Positions 8,987-17,994 of a DNA stretch of 64,000 nt are shown here, piece after piece (within the stretch, counting starts at the first letter, position 1; every line of letters begins with the position of its first letter). The DNA comes from a virus. The stretch spans positions 27,060 to 91,059 of IMG/VR virus record IMGVR_UViG_3300032291_003663; one strand, 5' to 3'. The notes under the pieces are model-generated. The model did not search any database, was not told the origin of the DNA, and saw only the letters and a list, made by a program, of their open reading frames with translations. Made by a program: the position numbers and the translations under genes.

Positions 8987-10145
8987 TATAAGTTTTAAAA
9001 TAAATACTTCAACGGTAAATGATATTAAGAAGCATCTTGAAGAATGTTCAATTCATTTTGCTCCTGCTTTAGACACATATGTTAATATAGAAGAATACGC
9101 TAATAAAATTTATAACAAAGCTGTTAGATTTGAAGCATTTAATGACTCTAAATTAATAGGTTTAATAGCAATGTATATTGACTTAAATAAAAAAATAGGA
9201 TTCATAACTAATGTAAGTATAGATATTGAATATAAAGGACAGGGTGTAGGGGGTATTTTAATAAATAAAGCTAAAAAACATGCTTCTAAAAACAATATTG
9301 AATTAATTGAACTAGAAGTTTATAATGAAAATATTAAAGCTATGGGTTTTTACCATAAACATGGATTTAATACATCCCAAATAAGTGAACAAACATCTTT
9401 TATGCAATATGAGTGTGAACGAGACTATGACCAGGAATTTCAAGATACAGCAGATCATAAGTATGCTTATAACTTTGATTTTGATGTAATGCATCCTTAT
9501 ATGATTAAATCCTTTGAGCCATTTTTTAAAGGAGATGATGTACTTGAGTTAGGTAGTTTTAAAGGTGATTTTACTAAACATTTATCTGGGTATTTTGCTG
9601 AGGTAGCATGTGTTGAAGCATCTCATAAAGCTATACAACATGCTAAAACTAAATTTAATGATGCTACAACATTCTATAATTCATTATTTGAAAATACAGT
9701 ATTATCTAAAAAATATAATAATATTGTATTAACACATGTTTTAGAACATGTAGATAATCCTGTAAAACTATTAAATAAAATTAAAGAGGAATGGTTAACA
9801 GATGATGGTTGCTTATTTGTCGTTTGTCCTAATGCTAATGCTCCTTCAAGACAAATAGCAGTTAAAATGGGATTAATAACACATAATAGCGCTATCACAC
9901 CAGCAGAAGCAGAACATGGGCATAGAATCACATATACATTAGACACATTAGAAAGAGATGCTAAACAAAGCGGATTAAAAGTAATTTACCGCTCAGGTAT
10001 ATTCTTTAAAGCATTAGCTAATTTTCAGTGGGATCAATTACTTCAAACAGACATTATAAGTAAAGAATATCTAGATGGATGTTATGCCTTAGGCCAACAA
10101 TACCCAGACTTATGTTCAAGTATATTACTAGTATGTAAAAAATAA
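8979..10145 (+). CDS. Two-domain GNAT acetyltransferase - SAM methyltransferase fusion
   Basis: 388 residues with two enzymes in one chain. Residues 1-145 are a GNAT domain: IGFITNVSIDIEYKGQGVGG gives the acetyl-CoA pyrophosphate loop (87-92), and the end has NIKAMGFYHKHGF. Residues 170-388 are a class I methyltransferase: VLELGSFKGDFTKHL (188-202), the acidic strand VACVEAS, and TLVHVLEH-type motif IV (LTHVLEHVDNP). The two modifications, acetylation and methylation, may act on the same sugar. The start overlaps the propeller gene by eight bases. Confidence 0.8.
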   Translation: MNNISFKINTSTVNDIKKHLEECSIHFAPALDTYVNIEEYANKIYNKAVRFEAFNDSKLIGLIAMYIDLNKKIGFITNVSIDIEYKGQGVGGILINKAKKHASKNNIELIELEVYNENIKAMGFYHKHGFNTSQISEQTSFMQYECERDYDQEFQDTADHKYAYNFDFDVMHPYMIKSFEPFFKGDDVLELGSFKGDFTKHLSGYFAEVACVEASHKAIQHAKTKFNDATTFYNSLFENTVLSKKYNNIVLTHVLEHVDNPVKLLNKIKEEWLTDDGCLFVVCPNANAPSRQIAVKMGLITHNSAITPAEAEHGHRITYTLDTLERDAKQSGLKVIYRSGIFFKALANFQWDQLLQTDIISKEYLDGCYALGQQYPDLCSSILLVCKK

Positions 10146-10150
10146 ATAAT

Positions 10151-11014
10151 ATGAAAGAATACATTTTACCGGGATATAATCCCAAACTGTTGATAAAAGA
10201 TAAAGAACGTATAGCAAAATTGTATAACGAATATGGTGTTGTTATATTCCCTGGGTTTTTAAAAAAGGATAAAAATTTTAAAAACTATATTAAAGATTTA
10301 AATTGGGTGTTTGAAGAAATTATTTCAAGACACAGTACTAAATCATTACCAAAAGATTTAGGAGATAAACTATCATTGTTAAATAAACTTAAAGCAATAG
10401 ATGGTAAGATAATTACAAATCTCGGTACTCAACCTAATAAATTTAATTCATTTAATATACTTAAATATTCTCCATGTGTAGATGCTATTTTAAAAGAAAT
10501 ATACGGAGAACAAGCAATAATAGCTACACCTCAAGCAGGTGATACCTTGCATTTCTTCCCATCCGGAGAAGAATTTTATAAATATAATTTACCTCCCCAC
10601 CAGGACTATCAATACTTGATGCAATCACCATCCCAAGCTACATTTTATATGGGGTTATCATCATATAAAGAAGATGTTGGAGGACTTAAAATATGGGAAA
10701 AATCACATAAATTAGGTATATTACCTACTACAACAAATGAATTTGGTTCATTTGAAGTTAAAGATAGTGAAATAATACTTAAAGAATTTGAAACTCTAGA
10801 TTATAAATGGGAAATGGGGGATCTTGGACTTTTTGATAGTTTACTATCTCATAGTTCTATCCCTAATAAAAGTAAAAAACACAGTAGAATTGTTCAGATA
10901 TTTAGATTTTCGGATCTAAACAATCAACAAGCTAAAGAATATGATTTTAAATCTGCTACATATAAACGAGACGGAATATTATTTGCTGATATACATTCAT
11001 CCTTATTAAGTTAA
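10151..11014 (+). CDS. PhyH-type Fe(II)/2-oxoglutarate dioxygenase
   Basis: 287 residues. The iron-binding facial triad is visible as H150-x-D152 (PPHQDYQYL) and H234 (LLSHSSIPN), with R247 as the likely 2-oxoglutarate ligand (HSRIVQIFRF). The motif GGLKIWEKSHKLG fits the phytanoyl-CoA dioxygenase family. In glycan clusters these enzymes hydroxylate or oxidise sugars or lipid parts. It follows the fusion enzyme by five bases. Confidence 0.75.
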   Translation: MKEYILPGYNPKLLIKDKERIAKLYNEYGVVIFPGFLKKDKNFKNYIKDLNWVFEEIISRHSTKSLPKDLGDKLSLLNKLKAIDGKIITNLGTQPNKFNSFNILKYSPCVDAILKEIYGEQAIIATPQAGDTLHFFPSGEEFYKYNLPPHQDYQYLMQSPSQATFYMGLSSYKEDVGGLKIWEKSHKLGILPTTTNEFGSFEVKDSEIILKEFETLDYKWEMGDLGLFDSLLSHSSIPNKSKKHSRIVQIFRFSDLNNQQAKEYDFKSATYKRDGILFADIHSSLLS

Positions 11015-11020
11015 AAACAT

Positions 11021-11704
11021 ATGACAATACACGTAATTTATAGACACACAGACAATTTAGAAGCTTGCGGAGTAGGAAAGAATAGACCAAAATGGTTTTC
11101 ATTTGATGGATGTTTAAATAATATTCTATCAACTATAGAAGATGCTGATTTTGTGAAATTTCATTTAATATATGATGGTGAGTTTAAAGGTGAAATTGAT
11201 AAAAGAATAGACCATGTAGAAATAATTAATGAAAAATCTGCTATGGGGGCTTGGGTTAAAGCCTGGGACTATGCTAAAAGTTTAGATTTAAAAGATGATG
11301 ATTTAATTTATCATCTTGAAAATGACTATATGCACGCTTATGGATGGCCCTATAAAATAATGGAATTATATGATTTATACAGTGAAGTAGATTACGTTAC
11401 ACTTTATGATCATCCCCATTTCTACCATCCTAATGATTACCCTAATTTATCAACTAATATACTACCCACTTATTCACATCATTGGATCACTCGCCCCAGT
11501 ACTACAGGAGCGTTTATAGTTAACAAAAGAATCTTATTTGAAGATTACGACACTTGGGTGGATGGGCCAGGAGATTATCATAAATTCATATCGTTAGGAA
11601 AAAATAAGAAAAGAAATATCGTATCACCTATTCCTAGTTTATCTACTCATTGTGAAACAGAATGGTTAGCAACAACGGTAGATTGGGAAAAATTATCTAA
11701 ATAA
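11021..11704 (+). CDS. GT-A-like glycosyltransferase
   Basis: 227 residues. HVIYRHTDN begins a nucleotide-binding fold. LIYHLENDYMHAYGW (about residues 93-107) places END where GT-A enzymes have DxD, and RPSTTGAFIVNKRIL is the acceptor-side motif. A C-terminal HCETEWLA segment is conserved in such short transferases. Family number uncertain. Confidence 0.6.
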   Translation: MTIHVIYRHTDNLEACGVGKNRPKWFSFDGCLNNILSTIEDADFVKFHLIYDGEFKGEIDKRIDHVEIINEKSAMGAWVKAWDYAKSLDLKDDDLIYHLENDYMHAYGWPYKIMELYDLYSEVDYVTLYDHPHFYHPNDYPNLSTNILPTYSHHWITRPSTTGAFIVNKRILFEDYDTWVDGPGDYHKFISLGKNKKRNIVSPIPSLSTHCETEWLATTVDWEKLSK

Positions 11705-11706
11705 AA

Positions 11707-12987
11707 ATGATAGAATTATCTAATATACAGGCATTAGCCGGGAACCATGTTCCAAAATATATCTACAATGATCATTTTGAACCCGGAAATACACCTGTGT
11801 ATTATTCTGGTCCATACTGGGATAGTAGAGAAATAGTAGCAGCAATGGATTCTTTCCTAAATGGCAAATGGATTACAGCGGGAGAAAAAGTACACAAATT
11901 TGAAAGTCAATTTGGAAAACGTTTCAAAACCAAACATTCACATATGGTGAATTCTGGATCATCTGCTAATCTAATTTTAATAGCAGCTCTTAAAAAACGC
12001 TTTAAGTGGGAAGATGAAGATGAAATTATTGTATCGCCTGTTGGATTTGCAACTACTGTATCTGTATTATATCAAAATCGACTAAAACCAGTATTTGTAG
12101 ATATTGAATGGGATACTTTAAACTTTGACATTAACCAAATTGAAGCTAAGATAACACCTAAAACTAAAGGGATATTCGTATCACCTGTATTAGGTAATCC
12201 TCCTGATATAGACAGGTTAGTTAAATTATGTATTAAATATGATATAAAACTAATAGGAGATAACTGTGATAGTTTAGGAAGCAAATGGGAGGGAAAATAT
12301 TTAAATGAATACTACGTAGCATATGCTAATTCTTTCTATCCTGCTCATCATATTAGTACAGGAGAAGGGGGAATGTGTTGTACAGACGATGATGAATTGA
12401 AAAAATTATTTGTTAGTTTATCATGGTGGGGAAGAGATTGTTATTGTGTTGGTTCTGCTAATTTATTACCTTGTGGAACATGTGGAAACAGATTTGATAA
12501 ATGGTTAGAAAATTACGACGGCGTTATTGATCACAAATACGTATTCAGTGAAATGGGTTATAATTTAAAACCTCTAGATTTACAAGGAGCTATTGGATTG
12601 GTTCAATTAGAAAAATTAGATGAAATTGAAACTAATAGAAAACGCTCTAAAGAAACTATCTCTAAAATATTTACAGACAATATCTCAGGGTTGAGAACAC
12701 CAAGTACATTAAGCAAGGCTGATCCTTGTTGGTTTGGTACTCCATTTATATGTGAAGAGGAAGGACTAAAACACAAATTAGTTGCTCATTTAGAAGCAAA
12801 TAAAATTCAAACGCGTAACTATTTCGCAGGAAATATTTTATTACATCCTGGATATTCATCATTAGATGATTATAAGAATTATCCGGAGGCAAATAAGGTA
12901 TTAGATAAGGTATTCTTTATAGGAGCAGCACCTCACTATACTCAAGATGTATTTAACTATATTGAAGATATAATAAAAAAATTCTAA
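11707..12987 (+). CDS. RfbH-like CDP-4-keto-6-deoxyglucose 3-dehydratase homologue
   Basis: 426 residues, full length for the DegT fold. The residue that is the PLP-binding lysine in aminotransferases is a histidine here: SFYPAHHISTGEGG, with H214 and H215. That is the hallmark of the E1/RfbH/ColD dehydratases. D185 in GDNCDS binds the PLP ring. Four cysteines, C245, C247, C256 and C259 (RDCYCVG and PCGTCG), match the region that holds the [2Fe-2S] cluster in E1. The expected reaction is C3 deoxygenation on the way to a 3,6-dideoxyhexose, with an electron-transfer partner (E3) that is not seen here. The one-base overlap (TAATG) couples it to the RmlD-like reductase. Confidence 0.8.
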   Translation: MIELSNIQALAGNHVPKYIYNDHFEPGNTPVYYSGPYWDSREIVAAMDSFLNGKWITAGEKVHKFESQFGKRFKTKHSHMVNSGSSANLILIAALKKRFKWEDEDEIIVSPVGFATTVSVLYQNRLKPVFVDIEWDTLNFDINQIEAKITPKTKGIFVSPVLGNPPDIDRLVKLCIKYDIKLIGDNCDSLGSKWEGKYLNEYYVAYANSFYPAHHISTGEGGMCCTDDDELKKLFVSLSWWGRDCYCVGSANLLPCGTCGNRFDKWLENYDGVIDHKYVFSEMGYNLKPLDLQGAIGLVQLEKLDEIETNRKRSKETISKIFTDNISGLRTPSTLSKADPCWFGTPFICEEEGLKHKLVAHLEANKIQTRNYFAGNILLHPGYSSLDDYKNYPEANKVLDKVFFIGAAPHYTQDVFNYIEDIIKKF

Positions 12988-13727
12988 TGAAAATACTAGT
13001 ATTAGGAGATGGAAAGTTAGGATCTGAAATAATAAAACAGACAAATTGGGAGTATATTTCAAGAAAAAAAGATGGATTTGACTTTACAAATGCTCGTGAT
13101 ATTACTAAAGCACTAATAGAAGACCATCATGGAACTATACTAGTAAAAAAATATGACGCAGTAATAAACTGCATGGCTAATACTGATACTTATTCTACTG
13201 AAAAAGAACTAATGTATAAAGTAAATTATGAAGCAGTTGCTAACTTATCTGATATATGTAATGCTTATAAGATTAAATTAGTTCATATTTCAACAGATTA
13301 TGTTTATGCTGGTTCTGTAAATAATGCTACTGAAGAAGATATGCCTGTACCTTCAAATAACTGGTACACATATTATAAATTATTAGCTGATGAATATATT
13401 GCAATAACTAATTCTAATTACTTAATTTGTCGATGCTCATTTAAGTCAAAACCCTTTGAATTTAAGTATGCTTGGTATAACCAAATAGGTAACTTTGATT
13501 ATGTTGATGTTATAACAGAATTAATTATTAAACTAGTTAAAGGAGATGCTAAAGGAATTTATAATGTAGGTACTGAAACTAAAACTATGCTTGATCTAGC
13601 CAAACAAACAAAACCAGAAACTCAACCATCACAAAGACCAGATCACGCACCTGCAAATATTTCTATAGATATTAGTAAATTAAAAAATTTCTTAAATGAA
13701 AACACTAGTAACAATACTAAACCATAA
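12987..13727 (+). CDS. RmlD-like NAD(P)-dependent sugar-nucleotide reductase
   Basis: 246 residues, an extended short-chain dehydrogenase. The nucleotide loop is MKILVLGDGKLGSEII. INCMANTDTY and ISTDYVYAG contain the catalytic Ser/Thr, and YTYYKLLADEY gives YxxxK. DTDP-4-dehydrorhamnose reductases have about 290 residues, so this one is slightly short. Following the RfbH-like dehydratase it could reduce the 4-keto group of a 3,6-dideoxyhexose intermediate. It shares 32 bases with the next glycosyltransferase. Confidence 0.72.
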   Translation: MKILVLGDGKLGSEIIKQTNWEYISRKKDGFDFTNARDITKALIEDHHGTILVKKYDAVINCMANTDTYSTEKELMYKVNYEAVANLSDICNAYKIKLVHISTDYVYAGSVNNATEEDMPVPSNNWYTYYKLLADEYIAITNSNYLICRCSFKSKPFEFKYAWYNQIGNFDYVDVITELIIKLVKGDAKGIYNVGTETKTMLDLAKQTKPETQPSQRPDHAPANISIDISKLKNFLNENTSNNTKP

Positions 13728-14430
13728 CCTACCAGAATATACTAATTTCTTATATAGGGAATTGAAACAACATCAAACAGACACACATGATATATTCGTG
13801 TTTGATAATGCTAGTTCACCTGAAGGACAACCTGAAATTGTACATTTATCAACAGATGAAAATTGCTATTTTGGAGGTGCTATGAACCTAGCATTTGAGT
13901 TTATATTAAATACAGATGAATATGATTCATTATTATTCTTAAGTAACGACGTTATTTTACATGGTAATAATTTTGTAGACACCTTGCGCAATGAAATGTT
14001 TGAGCATGATTATACCGTTTTATCTCCATCAGTACTGCAAATTAGAACGCAGCCTGATATGTGGAGACAAATGTTTAATTATGGAACTAAAAATGTAAGA
14101 CAAGTACCGTGGGTTGATTATATGTCACCTTTAATTCACAGACGTTTGATTGAAGAAATTCAACAATTTGACATGCGAATGATATACGGATGGGGACTAG
14201 ACATTTATTCAGGAATAGTATGTGAACAAAAAGGTTGGAAAATAGGAGTAGTTGATTATCTTGCAGCTGCACACTTAGTAGCAAAAACAACTAAAGAAGG
14301 CAAATCAGATATTACATCTGAACAATACTTTAGATTAGCTCAAAACGGAATGGATAGTTTCTTCTCTAGTAATGGATTAGATAGTGAAAAACACAGATTA
14401 ATGAATTTAGCTCAAACATATAAAGTATGA
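13696..14430 (+). CDS. GT2 family glycosyltransferase
   Basis: 244 residues. It opens LVTILNHNLPEYTNFLYREL and has FVFDNASSPEG, the donor-binding strand with DNAS, followed by FGGAMNLAF. LLFLSNDVIL replaces the usual DxD with SND. WGLDIYSGIVCEQKGW matches the (E/Q)D-type catalytic loop. It starts inside the RmlD-like gene (32-base overlap) and ends with a four-base overlap (ATGA). Confidence 0.75.
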   Translation: MKTLVTILNHNLPEYTNFLYRELKQHQTDTHDIFVFDNASSPEGQPEIVHLSTDENCYFGGAMNLAFEFILNTDEYDSLLFLSNDVILHGNNFVDTLRNEMFEHDYTVLSPSVLQIRTQPDMWRQMFNYGTKNVRQVPWVDYMSPLIHRRLIEEIQQFDMRMIYGWGLDIYSGIVCEQKGWKIGVVDYLAAAHLVAKTTKEGKSDITSEQYFRLAQNGMDSFFSSNGLDSEKHRLMNLAQTYKV

Positions 14431-15320
14431 TAACATTTTGCGTCTCAACATATAATAATTTAGAATATCTTAAATGGTGTATTAAATCAGTAAAAGAAAA
14501 TGCTCATTTTAATACTGCTCCGTTTATAGTACATGCTGAAAACTGTACTGATGGAACAAATGAATGGCTTGAAGAAGTTAAAGATCAATATAATTTAGAA
14601 ATATATATTGAACCAGAAGTAAAACCTGCTCGAGGAATAGGGGGTGGAATGAACTTCTGTGCAGATAAGATAAAAACAAAATACATTATATTTCTTCAAT
14701 CTGATTTCTATGTTGCTAAGAATTTTGACTTAGCTTTATTAAATGAAATAGAAAAATATGAGAAACATTATATTATATCATCCTGGAGAATTCAACCAAA
14801 TATATTCAATAATCCTCCAATGAAACCGGGTAATATATTTTTTCCTATAGATTATCTTGGAGCATATTGGAATGATTTTCAAGATAAATACTTTATTGAA
14901 TTTGCAGAAGAATTCAGTGAATTAAATGATATACAAATTAGAAGAGGAGAAGGAGCAGGTGGATTTATAATTAAAAAAGAAGATTGGGATTACATTGGTG
15001 GAAATGATTCATTATTTGCTCCTACATCTTGGGAGGATATGGATTTATTTATTCGAATGCAAAATGAAGGATTTGAATTTATTCAAACAACAAAATCTGT
15101 AATTTGGCATTTTGCTGGACGAGGTTCGCATCGCTTAGAAGAAAATGAAGGACAATCATCTAATAGACAAAAAGAAACAGAACATATAAATGCAGGTAAA
15201 TTTTATCATAAATGGGGACAATTACCTCAAATAGATGAAAATGAATTTGTAAAACCAATACTATCAACCAAAAATAGAATGACATATGATATCACTAATA
15301 ATACCAGCTACAACATCTAA
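14427..15320 (+). CDS. GT2 family glycosyltransferase
   Basis: 297 residues. TFCVSTYNNLEYLKWCIKSV begins the GT-A fold, HAENCTDGTNEWL is the nucleoside-binding strand, and IIFLQSDFYV is the DxD equivalent. GGFIIKKEDWDYIGG and SWEDMDLFIRM give the catalytic-base loop. It is coupled at both ends, with a 35-base overlap into the next gene. Confidence 0.78.
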   Translation: MITFCVSTYNNLEYLKWCIKSVKENAHFNTAPFIVHAENCTDGTNEWLEEVKDQYNLEIYIEPEVKPARGIGGGMNFCADKIKTKYIIFLQSDFYVAKNFDLALLNEIEKYEKHYIISSWRIQPNIFNNPPMKPGNIFFPIDYLGAYWNDFQDKYFIEFAEEFSELNDIQIRRGEGAGGFIIKKEDWDYIGGNDSLFAPTSWEDMDLFIRMQNEGFEFIQTTKSVIWHFAGRGSHRLEENEGQSSNRQKETEHINAGKFYHKWGQLPQIDENEFVKPILSTKNRMTYDITNNTSYNI

Positions 15321-16218
15321 TCAACACTATACAGACTTTGCAATACAACAAATTCGAGAATTATATCCAAATGAAAACGAAGTTGAGATTGTAGTTGAAG
15401 TAAATGATAATGTAACATTAGGAATTAACTATAATAATGCCGTAGCTAAAGCTAAAGGTGAGATTGTGGTATTGATGCATAACGATATGGTACCACACCC
15501 TGGGTTTGTAGAAGCAATTTTAAAGCATATAGAGCGCAAATTAGTACTCGTTTATCATCGAATAGAACCGCCTATCTACACAGACACATATTTAGGCAAG
15601 TCAATATCTGACTGTGGTAAAGATATTGAAACATACGATAAAGATAAATTTTTCTCGTATAATAGTGATGACATGATATTAGAAGGTGGTTCACAATTAT
15701 TCTTTGCTGTTTATAAAGATGATTACTTAGATATAGATGGATATACATTTAAAAAGTTTTGTGAAGATGATGATGTACATTTAAGATATAAAACAGCAGG
15801 ATATCAATGTAAAGTTGCTACAGGCGCTATGGTTTATCACTTTGTAAGTAAAACATCAAGAGTTGATAACTATCAAGAAACTGAAATGCTATCTAATTTA
15901 GCGTTTATTAGAAAATGGGGCTTTAGAGTATCTAAATACAACAAGGTATATAAGAAAGCATATACACTTAAAGGTACTGCTCCTCATGATTTAATTAATG
16001 CTCTTAATCTATGGTTCACATCTACCCTTGCAGAGGCAAATGTGGTTGCCGAAATAAATGTTAGTACCTTTACTCAACAAGATTACGCGTTTTTAACGCA
16101 ATTAAATGACATAATTGCTGAGAGTGGTGAAGTGGGCACATTCGAATTAGGGAACGTTAAAATCAACGTTAAATCGCTAGAATCATTTGAAAAAGATTTA
16201 ATATTTATACAAAAATAA
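15286..16218 (+). CDS. GT2-like glycosyltransferase
   Basis: 310 residues, the last transferase of the cassette. SLIIPATTSNQHYTDFAI opens the fold, LGINYNNAVAKAKGEIVVLMHNDMV carries the HND form of the metal motif, and FCEDDDVHLRYKTAGY holds the catalytic acidic loop. The C-terminal 90 residues are not glycosyltransferase-like and may bind an acceptor. The start lies 35 bases inside the upstream gene. Confidence 0.72.
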   Translation: MISLIIPATTSNQHYTDFAIQQIRELYPNENEVEIVVEVNDNVTLGINYNNAVAKAKGEIVVLMHNDMVPHPGFVEAILKHIERKLVLVYHRIEPPIYTDTYLGKSISDCGKDIETYDKDKFFSYNSDDMILEGGSQLFFAVYKDDYLDIDGYTFKKFCEDDDVHLRYKTAGYQCKVATGAMVYHFVSKTSRVDNYQETEMLSNLAFIRKWGFRVSKYNKVYKKAYTLKGTAPHDLINALNLWFTSTLAEANVVAEINVSTFTQQDYAFLTQLNDIIAESGEVGTFELGNVKINVKSLESFEKDLIFIQK

Positions 16219-16222
16219 CCAC

Positions 16223-16594
16223 ATGGAAGCTATTAGCATATTAGAAGAATTAAAATTATTTCTGGAAGCCGAAGAAGAAGTAGATGCTGAAGCTGATCTA
16301 CAGATAGACGCTCCTACATCGCCTCGTCTAAAATTAGACGTTAATCCAAATCCAACTAAAAAAGGAGTAAAGGTACAATTTGTATTACCTAAAGGGTATA
16401 GCACAAATCAAAAAGAAGAATTAACTCAAAAGTTAAAAACTAAACTGAATGCTGGTTTAGCTCCACATATGTTAAGTGTAGATGTTGATTTAGATGTACC
16501 TTATGAAAATGTTATTGGATTTTTAATTAGACTAAGTAACTTTAAAATGCTTATAAAATCTATACTAGAAGAAGGAAGTAAAAAACCAGCTTAA
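16223..16594 (+). CDS. Hypothetical protein, acidic N-terminus
   Basis: 123 residues. An acidic helix (EELKLFLEAEEEVDAEADL) is followed by a compact alpha/beta part with LKLDVNPNPTKKGVKVQFVLP. It starts four bases after the last glycosyltransferase. Not recognised; a late or virion-assembly role is possible from its neighbours. Confidence 0.5.
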   Translation: MEAISILEELKLFLEAEEEVDAEADLQIDAPTSPRLKLDVNPNPTKKGVKVQFVLPKGYSTNQKEELTQKLKTKLNAGLAPHMLSVDVDLDVPYENVIGFLIRLSNFKMLIKSILEEGSKKPA

Positions 16595-16604
16595 AATATA
16601 AAAC

Positions 16605-16994
16605 ATGGCTAAAAGAATTATCCCTAATCTATATATTGCCATTCAAGAAGGAACTGACTTTAACATAATCCAAGATAATGCTCAAATACAAGAAGTATTA
16701 TTCAATAGTGTAGTGGATGGAATTAAAGACGCAGCTAAAACCAACAAACAAGAAGCAACAATAATAGAATTAAACTCATCAGGTAACTATATTTCTATCA
16801 ATTATGAAAATTGGAAATTATCTTTAGAAAAAGCGCAAATATATTTTGCCGGTTTAGAACAATATGAAGTGTGTGCAGATATTCAAAAAATAATAGAATC
16901 AATTAATAGTTATGAACCCAAAAGATCATATAGAAAAACTACAAGAACAAATAAACCAAATAATAGGAACTCAGAGTGTCTTAAAACGTCGTAA
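16605..16994 (+). CDS. Hypothetical protein, paralogue of the 18680-19075 gene
   Basis: 129 residues. The central part (EATIIELNSSGNYISINYEN, then LEQYEVCADIQKIIESI) aligns by eye with the protein at 18680-19075 (VFAEIIVPASKEIICLNIEE, EEEYELCAELVKAKEKII). The basic C-terminal tail overlaps the next gene by 83 bases in another frame. Function unknown. Confidence 0.5.
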   Translation: MAKRIIPNLYIAIQEGTDFNIIQDNAQIQEVLFNSVVDGIKDAAKTNKQEATIIELNSSGNYISINYENWKLSLEKAQIYFAGLEQYEVCADIQKIIESINSYEPKRSYRKTTRTNKPNNRNSECLKTS

Positions 16995-17316
16995 AAAGAC
17001 AAACGAGGATGCTCAACGTGAATTATTTATTAATACTGTTCCTTTATTAGAACATATTGTGAATAGAGGAGATATGTTATTTGCTGACTATGGGATTAAT
17101 TTACTTAAACATGATGAATCTTTCTTCCAAATTATAGATAGCTTAATATATATGCATTTTGGAAAAGATGCCGGGGAGATAATAATGTTTTACGTTTATG
17201 AAAGAATTAATCCTGATGGAACAATAAATCCACTATATGATACTGAGGATAATGTTGTTCCTTTAGATAAAATTGAAGACTTGTGGGAATTAGTAAAGCA
17301 ATTAATTAAAAAATAA
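16912..17316 (+). CDS. Hypothetical conserved T4-like phage protein
   Basis: 134 residues, acidic and helical. The C-terminal segment YVYERINPDGTINPLYD, then VPLDKIEDLWELVK, resembles a small protein frequent in T4-like phages of aquatic bacteria. Function unknown. It starts deep inside the previous gene and its TAATG stop overlaps the next start. Confidence 0.55.
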   Translation: MNPKDHIEKLQEQINQIIGTQSVLKRRKKTNEDAQRELFINTVPLLEHIVNRGDMLFADYGINLLKHDESFFQIIDSLIYMHFGKDAGEIIMFYVYERINPDGTINPLYDTEDNVVPLDKIEDLWELVKQLIKK

Positions 17317-17966
17317 TGCCTGCTGCTAAACCATTAAGTAAAGAAGATATATTACGAGCAATGCGATTTACAAAATCAAATCGTGCTGCCGCTCGTTATC
17401 TAGGAGTATCCTATCAACATTATAAACCTTGGGCTAAGCAATATAAAGCAGATGATGGCAATATTGACTTACCATCTCTATTTGAATTACATAAAAACCA
17501 ATCAGGTAAAGGTATCCCTAAATTCTTACCCAATAAACGTAAAGACCCAAATGTTAAACTTATAATTGAGACAGGTACAGGATGGGAATCATTTACACCT
17601 GAGAAAATTAAGTCACGATTAATAGCAGAAGCATATTTAAAAGACGAATGTTACCATTGTGGATTTAATGAGCGTAGAGTAACTGATTATAAAACACCAC
17701 TGTTATTACATTTTAAAGATGAAAATAAATGTAATTATTTACTCGATAATTTAGAACTATACTGTTATAATTGTTATTTCTTATACGTTGCTAATCCGTT
17801 AACATTAGATCAAATACGTCATATTGAAGACAATACTGAGGTTAAAGCGGTAGCACATGAGTGGGATTTAACACCTGAGCAAATAGAGAATATGAAATCA
17901 CTAGGCCTATGGGATGAAGATAAAAATGATGAACCTGGATCTGAATTTATAGCTTATCAAAAATAA
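17316..17966 (+). CDS. HTH plus degenerate HNH-fold zinc protein
   Basis: 216 residues. Residues 8-40 (ILRAMRFTKSNRAAARYLGV) form a Fis/homeodomain-like helix-turn-helix. Residues about 109-160 follow the HNH layout: CYHCG, LLLHFKDENKCNYLLDNLEL, then CYNCYFLY. Two expected catalytic histidines are altered (HH to HF and NCH to NCY), so nuclease activity is doubtful and a zinc-stabilised DNA-binding regulator is more likely. It is the most probable regulatory protein in this stretch. Confidence 0.6.
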   Translation: MPAAKPLSKEDILRAMRFTKSNRAAARYLGVSYQHYKPWAKQYKADDGNIDLPSLFELHKNQSGKGIPKFLPNKRKDPNVKLIIETGTGWESFTPEKIKSRLIAEAYLKDECYHCGFNERRVTDYKTPLLLHFKDENKCNYLLDNLELYCYNCYFLYVANPLTLDQIRHIEDNTEVKAVAHEWDLTPEQIENMKSLGLWDEDKNDEPGSEFIAYQK

Positions 17967-17968
17967 AA

Positions 17969-17976
17969 TATTTATA
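17969..17976 (+). promoter_or_regulatory. Candidate late promoter octamer TATTTATA
   Basis: TATTTATA ends 19 bases before the ATG of the following gene and begins just after the stop of the HTH-HNH gene. Confidence 0.5.
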
Positions 17977-17994
17977 AACACAAAAATCAAGATT

